From positions 1-9,258 of the forward strand of contig CALMTJ010000096.1 of assembly GCA_937872715.1 (NCBI GenBank): a stretch of DNA of 9,258 nucleotides, read 5' to 3'. Each line of letters begins with the position of its first letter. Positions within the stretch are counted from its first letter, which is position 1. Below are positions 5,444-9,258 of the stretch, in pieces. The position numbers and the translations under genes are program-made. The notes under the pieces are model-generated. The model saw only the letters and a list, made by a program, of their open reading frames with translations, was not told where the DNA came from and did not search any database. This DNA is from an uncultured Methylobacteriaceae bacterium (GTDB lineage: Bacteria; Pseudomonadota; Alphaproteobacteria; Rhizobiales; Beijerinckiaceae).

Positions 5444-5854
5444 TCAAGCCTCGGCCGCGCCCTCCCCGGCGACGGACTGCACGAGCTCGATCAAGGCCCG
5501 TCTCACCTTCTTGTCGTCGATCCTGTTGAACGCCCTCATCAGCTTCCAGCCATCCGCCGTCACCACGTCCGCGGCGTAGTCCTGGCCTCCGACCTCGGCG
5601 AAGCCGGCGCCCTCCGCCGGTTCGCCGCGGCCGGCCTGCCCGTACAAGTAATCTATAGTCACGCCGAGCGACGTCGAAATCTGCTGAAGTCGGCTGGCGC
5701 TGATCCGGTTCGTGCCCTTCTCGTATTTCTGGACCTGTTGAAACGTCACCCCGAGCAGGTCACCCAGCTTCTCTTGACTCATCCCGATCATCAGGCGGCG
5801 CATCCGCACGCGGCTGCCGACGTGCCGGTCCACGTCGTTCGGGGCCTTCTTCAT
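5444..5854 (-). CDS. XRE/Cro-CI family regulator (PhrR/PraR-like by position)
   Basis: This 136-residue protein has an N-terminal Cro/CI helix-turn-helix at about 12-71. MSQEKLGDLLGV (25-36) and TFQQVQKYEKGTNRISASRL (37-56) are the canonical helices, and QVQKYEKGTNR is typical of XRE repressors. A Gly-rich linker (72-91) leads to a short C-terminal helical segment, LMRAFNRIDDKKVRRALIELVQSVA (105-129), conserved in rhizobial homologues. Start is ATG at 5854 with AAAGG 9 nt upstream. The gene lies 45 nt after lnt and 88 nt before metK. In Sinorhizobium the acid-tolerance gene actA (an lnt/cutE homologue) is followed by phrR, a stress-inducible regulator of this type, and PraR of rhizobia is similar. 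Orthology is my inference from fold and position. Confidence 0.87.
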   Translation of the reverse strand: MKKAPNDVDRHVGSRVRMRRLMIGMSQEKLGDLLGVTFQQVQKYEKGTNRISASRLQQISTSLGVTIDYLYGQAGRGEPAEGAGFAEVGGQDYAADVVTADGWKLMRAFNRIDDKKVRRALIELVQSVAGEGAAEA

Positions 5855-5869
5855 GATTATCGCCTTTAT

Positions 5870-5874
5870 GACTC
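5870..5874. promoter_or_regulatory. GANTC site upstream of the XRE regulator
   Basis: GACTC lies in the 45-bp gap between lnt and the XRE gene, about 16 bp before its ATG. With the two sites before ybjN it makes three of 12 GANTC sites in the window falling in about 5% of its length. I cannot place convincing -35 and -10 boxes around it, so its role is open. Confidence 0.35.
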
Positions 5875-5899
5875 TGGACTGCCCGCGAACCGGAGAGGT

Positions 5900-7510
5900 T
5901 TAGGCTGGCGACGGAGGCTGGAACCGCCGTCCGAGGACCGCGATCGCGAAGCAAGTAAAGCACATCGCCAAGAAAATCGAGTTGCCTGCACGATCGAAAA
6001 TCGTGGCCGATAGCGGGGCGGGCAAGCGCCCATCGAGCACGCCTTCTTGCCCGAGCGACAGCAATGCGCTCGCGCGCCCGTAAGGATCAACGATCGCGGA
6101 GATCCCGGTATTCGCCGCCCTGACGAGCGGCAGCCCCCGCTCCACCGCCCGCAGGCGGGCCTGCGCGAAATGCTGGTACGGGCCCGCGGTCGCGCCGAAC
6201 CAGCCGTCGTTCGTCACGTTCACGATCGCGACCGGCCGGGCGCCGGCCGGCAGGACCTCGTCCGGAAAGATCGCCTCGTAGCAGATGGAGGCGGCGACCG
6301 GCCCGATGCCCGGCACGGCCAGCGACCCGCGATGGTCGCCCGGCGTGAACCCGCCCGGGATGGTCACGAACTGGCGCAATCCGAGCGCGCGCAACCCGGC
6401 ATCCAGGAAGGCCGGCACGTATTCGCCGAAGGGCACGAGGTGGACCTTGTCGTAGCTCGCCGCGATGCCGCCGTCGCTCCCGACCACCTGGATGGCGTTG
6501 TAGTAGCGGATGCCGCCCTCGGGCGAGCGCTCGCTCCGGGCCGCGCCCGTGATCAGCGTAGCCCCGGCGGGAAGCGCGTCGGCGATCCGCGACAGCGCCG
6601 CCGGCTCCCGGTGCAGCAGGAACGGGAAGGCCGATTCCGGCCACACGAGATGCGTGATCCCGTCCAGGCCCGGCCGTTCCGGCGAGGCGCCGCGGGCGCT
6701 GAGGTCCAGGTAGCGCTGAAGGACCGCGCCGCCCTCCTCCCCCCCGAACTTGGCGGCCTGATCGAGGTTCGGCTGCACCATCCGGATGTTCACGCCCGGA
6801 ACGAAGGCCGGGGGCGCGCCGGCGATCCGCGCGGCTCCGAGGCCGGCGAGCGACAGGAGGCCGAGCAGGGCGAGCGCGGGCGCGCCCCACCTCCCGGCGG
6901 GTCCCTCCGCCGTCCCGATCGTGGCCGGCGCCGCCAGGATCGCGACAACGAGGAGCGTGAGCCCGTGCTGGCCGAAGACGGAAGCCGATTGCATCAGCCA
7001 CGCGCCCTGGCCGAAGGCCATACCGAGGGCGTTCCACGGAAAACCCGTGAAGAGGTGGCCGCGCAGCCATTCGGACGCCGCGAGGCCGAAGGCGAGCGCG
7101 AGGATGCGTGCGGGTCCGGGCGACCAGAGCGCCCGCGCGAGCGCGAAGCCGATCGCCGGGAAGACGGCGAGGATCGCCGGCAGCCCGAGGATGCCGAAGG
7201 GCATCAGCCAGGCGAAGAGGTCGGCCTCGACCAGGAAGGCGGCGCCGATCCACCAGAGGCCGCCGACGAAATAGCCGAAACCCCAGAGCCAGCCGGCGAA
7301 GGCCGCCCGCCGGGTGGCGGCGAGACGCCGGAAGCGGTCGCCGGCCGCGCAGCCGTCCACGATCCACACGGCGACGGACAGGGACGCCGCGAGGGCGGGC
7401 CAGAAACCGACGGGCGGCATCGCCAGCGCGCCGAGAGCGCCCGACGCGAAGATCACCAGGACCCGCGCCGGGCCGTGGGCCAGGATGACCCGGTGGGCGA
7501 GCGCCCGCAT
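5900..7510 (-). CDS. lnt: Apolipoprotein N-acyltransferase
   Basis: Lnt is the inner-membrane enzyme that adds the third acyl chain to the N-terminal cysteine of lipoproteins, completing their maturation. The product has 536 residues, a normal length. The N-terminal half (to about 230) is a run of hydrophobic membrane segments, including GWLWGFGYFVGGLWW and a conserved GFPWNALG near 156-163. A periplasmic nitrilase-type domain follows, with the expected catalytic triad: Glu292 in WPESAFPF, Lys355 in YDKVHLVPFGEYVP and Cys410 in ICYEAIFPD. NDGWFG (434-439) is also present. A last hydrophobic segment (about 510-526) anchors the C-terminus. The ATG overlaps the corC stop as TGATG, so translation is coupled. 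The final 100 bp are visibly less GC-rich than the rest and contain a 6-bp hairpin (5989-6005). Confidence 0.97.
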   Translation of the reverse strand: MRALAHRVILAHGPARVLVIFASGALGALAMPPVGFWPALAASLSVAVWIVDGCAAGDRFRRLAATRRAAFAGWLWGFGYFVGGLWWIGAAFLVEADLFAWLMPFGILGLPAILAVFPAIGFALARALWSPGPARILALAFGLAASEWLRGHLFTGFPWNALGMAFGQGAWLMQSASVFGQHGLTLLVVAILAAPATIGTAEGPAGRWGAPALALLGLLSLAGLGAARIAGAPPAFVPGVNIRMVQPNLDQAAKFGGEEGGAVLQRYLDLSARGASPERPGLDGITHLVWPESAFPFLLHREPAALSRIADALPAGATLITGAARSERSPEGGIRYYNAIQVVGSDGGIAASYDKVHLVPFGEYVPAFLDAGLRALGLRQFVTIPGGFTPGDHRGSLAVPGIGPVAASICYEAIFPDEVLPAGARPVAIVNVTNDGWFGATAGPYQHFAQARLRAVERGLPLVRAANTGISAIVDPYGRASALLSLGQEGVLDGRLPAPLSATIFDRAGNSIFLAMCFTCFAIAVLGRRFQPPSPA

Positions 7511-8523
7511 CAGGCTGGCCGGTCCGACGCCATCCCGGCCGGCACGTCTGCGGCCGTCGCGGCATCCTCGCCGGACGGCCCCGCGGACCTCTGGTGGACG
7601 CGGACGCGCTTCAACCGGCGGGGATCGGCATCGACCACTTCGAATTCGAGCCCGTCCGGCCCCTCGATGACCTCGCCCCGCAGCGGAACGCGTCCCGCCC
7701 TCGTGACGATCAGGCCGCCCAGGGTGTCGACCTCCTCGGCCTCGACCCCGGCCAGCAGGTCGCGTCCGACCGCCTTCGAGACGTCCTCCAGGCTCGCCCG
7801 TGCGTCGATCAGGAGCACGCCGCCCTCGTCCCGGATCATGGTGTCGGCGGCCTCGTCGTGCTCGTCCTCGATGTCGCCGACCACCGCCTCCACGAGGTCC
7901 TCGATGGAGACGAGGCCGTCCGTGCCGCCATATTCGTCGATCACGAGCGCCATGTGCGTGCGCGACGCCTGCATCCGGACCAGGAGGTCTATCGCCGGCA
8001 TGGAGCGGGGAACGAAGAGGACGGGCCGCAGGATCCGGGCGGCCTGGAGGGTGGAGGAGAGGTCGACGGCCGCGAGGCTCGTGATGCGGTTCGATGCCGG
8101 AGGATCCCCGGACGGGCCCTCGCCGTGGCTCGTCAGCGTATCCATGAGGTCGCGGATGTGGATCATGCCGAGCGGCTCGTCGAGCGTCTCGCCGTAGACG
8201 GGCAGGCGCGAATGGCCGGCCGTCCGGAACAGGGCCAGGAGCTCGCCGAGGCTGGTCTCGGCCGCCACGGACACGATGTCGGCGCGCGGCACCATCACGT
8301 CGCTCACCCGGACGCGGTGGAAGGCCAGAACGTTGGTGAGCATCGCGCGCTCGTGCGGCGAGAACTCGGCCGCCTCCGTCGCCTCCGCCAGGACCTCCTC
8401 GAGGTCGTCCCGGATCGATTCGCGCGACTTCAGGCTGAATCGCTGCCGCAGCCGGTCGATCCAGCCCTCCCGGACCGCATCCGTCTCCGGCGCGCTCCGC
8501 TCGTCCCGTTTCTCGTCGCTCAT
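7510..8523 (-). CDS. CorC/TlyC-family CBS-domain protein (hemolysin-family)
   Basis: This 337-residue soluble protein has two CBS domains and a C-terminal CorC_HlyC domain but lacks the membrane DUF21/CNNM domain, as expected for CorC/TlyC/YbeX proteins. An acidic N-terminal helix with SPHERAMLTNVLAFHRVRVSD (55-75) precedes DVMVPRADI (75-83), which opens CBS1 (about 73-130, with HSRLPVY and IHIRDLM). CBS2 covers about 163-222, with ALVIDEYGGTDGLVSIEDL (192-210) and GDIEDEHD. The CorC_HlyC domain runs from about 230 to 312, with TLGGLIVTRAGRVPLRGEVI (267-286). Family members are linked to Mg2+/Co2+ homeostasis and, from constant association with ybeY, to ribosome metabolism; the old name 'hemolysin' is not evidence of toxicity. 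It starts 21 nt after ybeY and overlaps lnt by one base. The tail after 312 is low-complexity. Confidence 0.93.
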   Translation of the reverse strand: MSDEKRDERSAPETDAVREGWIDRLRQRFSLKSRESIRDDLEEVLAEATEAAEFSPHERAMLTNVLAFHRVRVSDVMVPRADIVSVAAETSLGELLALFRTAGHSRLPVYGETLDEPLGMIHIRDLMDTLTSHGEGPSGDPPASNRITSLAAVDLSSTLQAARILRPVLFVPRSMPAIDLLVRMQASRTHMALVIDEYGGTDGLVSIEDLVEAVVGDIEDEHDEAADTMIRDEGGVLLIDARASLEDVSKAVGRDLLAGVEAEEVDTLGGLIVTRAGRVPLRGEVIEGPDGLEFEVVDADPRRLKRVRVHQRSAGPSGEDAATAADVPAGMASDRPA

Positions 8524-8544
8524 GATCGCGTCGTCGGCAGGGGA

Positions 8545-9024
8545 TCAGGCCTCGATGTCACGGTACGGATCCGGGATGCCGAGGGTGGCGAGCGCGGAAA
8601 CCTCCAGCGCCTCCATGCCGTCCGCCTCGGCATCGCTGCCGTGGTCGCGTCCGAGGAGGTGGAGGATGCCGTGCACCACGAGGTGGGTCGCGTGGTGGGC
8701 CACGCTCTTGCCCTCCTCCGCGGCCTCGCGGAGCACCGTCTCGAAGCCGAGCGCGACATCGCCGAGATGGCGCGCCTCGCCCGGGACGGCCGGGGCTCCG
8801 GACGGAAAGGACAGGACGTTGGTCGCCTTGTCCTGCCCGCGCCAGTCGCGGTTCAGGACCCGGATGGCGGCGTCGTCGCAGAGGAGGAGCGTCGCGGCGA
8901 GCGGGCCGGAAGGCGCATCGGGCGCGACCGCGACGGCCGCGGCCGCTGCCCGTTCCGCCGAAGCCGGATCGAACCCCTCGGCGGACCAGCCGCCCGCCTC
9001 GTCCACGATGTCGAGCGCGATCAC
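8545..9024 (-). CDS. ybeY: Endoribonuclease YbeY (16S rRNA maturation)
   Basis: YbeY is a small metal-dependent RNase needed for 16S rRNA 3'-end maturation and 70S ribosome quality control. The 159-residue protein has the UPF0054 zinc site in THLVVHGILHLLGRDH, where His118, His122 and His128 fit H-X3-H-X5-H. Upstream is the conserved substrate-groove segment LNRDWRGQDKATNVLSFP (57-74), and HLGDVALG (86-93) follows. The GTG start (9024) overlaps the phoH stop as GTGA, which explains the lack of an upstream gap and argues for coupled translation. phoH-ybeY-corC-lnt order is widespread in proteobacteria. Length and motifs are normal. Confidence 0.96.
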   Translation of the reverse strand: MIALDIVDEAGGWSAEGFDPASAERAAAAAVAVAPDAPSGPLAATLLLCDDAAIRVLNRDWRGQDKATNVLSFPSGAPAVPGEARHLGDVALGFETVLREAAEEGKSVAHHATHLVVHGILHLLGRDHGSDAEADGMEALEVSALATLGIPDPYRDIEA

Positions 9025-9258
9025 GCGGCCGGCCCCGCCTGCACGCGGCCGGCCGCCTCGTAGGCCGAAACGATGCGGCGGACGAGGTCGTGCCGGACGA
9101 CGTCCACGTCCCGGAAGACGACGCGAGCGACGCCCTCCACGCCGTCCAGGATCCGCACGGCCTCGATCAGGCCCGACCTCTGGCCGGGCGGGAGGTCGAT
9201 CTGGGTCGGGTCGCCGTTGACGATCATGCGCGAGCCCTCGCCGAGCCGCGTCAGGAAC
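9021..9258 (-). CDS. phoH: PhoH-family ATPase, C-terminal end (partial)
   Basis: Only the last 79 codons lie in the window; the 5' end is beyond 9258. The reading frame is open from the edge, beginning FLTRLGEGSRMIVNGDPTQI, which is the conserved PhoH/YbeZ segment after the Walker B motif (compare TRLG-GS-MIV-GD--Q). It continues with LPPGQRSGLIEAVRILDGVEG and VVFRDVDVVRHDLVRRIV, the usual C-terminal end of the family. PhoH (YbeZ) is a cytoplasmic P-loop NTPase; in E. coli it partners with YbeY, encoded by the next gene. The stop overlaps the ybeY GTG. The internal ATG at 9227 is not the start. Confidence 0.93.
   Translation of the reverse strand, partial: FLTRLGEGSRMIVNGDPTQIDLPPGQRSGLIEAVRILDGVEGVARVVFRDVDVVRHDLVRRIVSAYEAAGRVQAGPAA

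Noticed and set aside
4240..5529. 429-codon plus-strand frame opposite metK
   Set aside because: Antisense shadow of metK; no domain or ribosome binding site evidence.
5855..5880. GATAAT as a -10 box for the XRE regulator
   Set aside because: It lies one base before the ATG, which would put the transcription start inside the coding sequence, and no -35 is evident.
6047..8197. 716-codon open frame on the plus strand opposite lnt and corC
   Set aside because: It is rich in Arg, Gly, Ala and Pro with no recognisable domain, and lies antisense to two well-supported genes. Long empty frames are expected in DNA this GC-rich.
1..9258. CRISPR, insertion sequence, prophage, toxin-antitoxin or other mobile/defence system
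   Set aside because: No spaced direct repeats, transposase or integrase motifs, tRNA-linked attachment sites or paired small ORFs are visible. All genes fit a core chromosomal set in one orientation.

Overview
The window is a stretch of very GC-rich (about 70% by eye) bacterial chromosome in which every gene I can support lies on the minus strand, so the genes read from the right end to the left. Gene content and order (phoH, ybeY, CBS-domain corC/tlyC, lnt, an XRE regulator, metK, trmB) are typical of Alphaproteobacteria. The lnt / XRE regulator / metK junction, the YbjN-proC-csaA group and the sequence character point to Hyphomicrobiales (Methylobacterium-like). This placement rests on recall of synteny, not on a search.

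Region 1 (9258 down to 3467) is a housekeeping cluster: 3' end of phoH, ybeY (16S rRNA maturation), corC-like CBS protein, lnt (lipoprotein N-acylation), a small XRE regulator, metK (S-adenosylmethionine synthesis) and trmB (SAM-dependent tRNA m7G46 methyltransferase). Several joins are translationally coupled: phoH/ybeY overlap in GTGA, corC/lnt in TGATG, and metK and trmB are 5 nt apart. The larger gaps are 45 nt before the XRE gene and 88 nt before metK; the latter holds a palindrome-rich leader.

Region 2 (3233-3466) is the only real intergenic stretch. It has two stem-loops after trmB, then a good sigma70-type promoter reading into the next unit. The promoter spacer carries a GANTC site and a perfect 10-bp palindrome.

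Region 3 (3232 down to 1) is a second unit: YbjN-domain protein, proC (proline synthesis), a TetR/COQ9-like protein, csaA (tRNA-binding/chaperone) and the N-terminal 223 codons of a CynX-type MFS transporter that runs off the window. The 72-bp gap between proC and the TetR-like gene is packed with inverted repeats.

I see no mobile element, CRISPR array, tRNA, rRNA or defence system. This is mostly ordinary core genome; the most interesting signals are regulatory: a possible CcrM/GcrA-type promoter, the metK leader palindromes and the TetR/COQ9-like protein.
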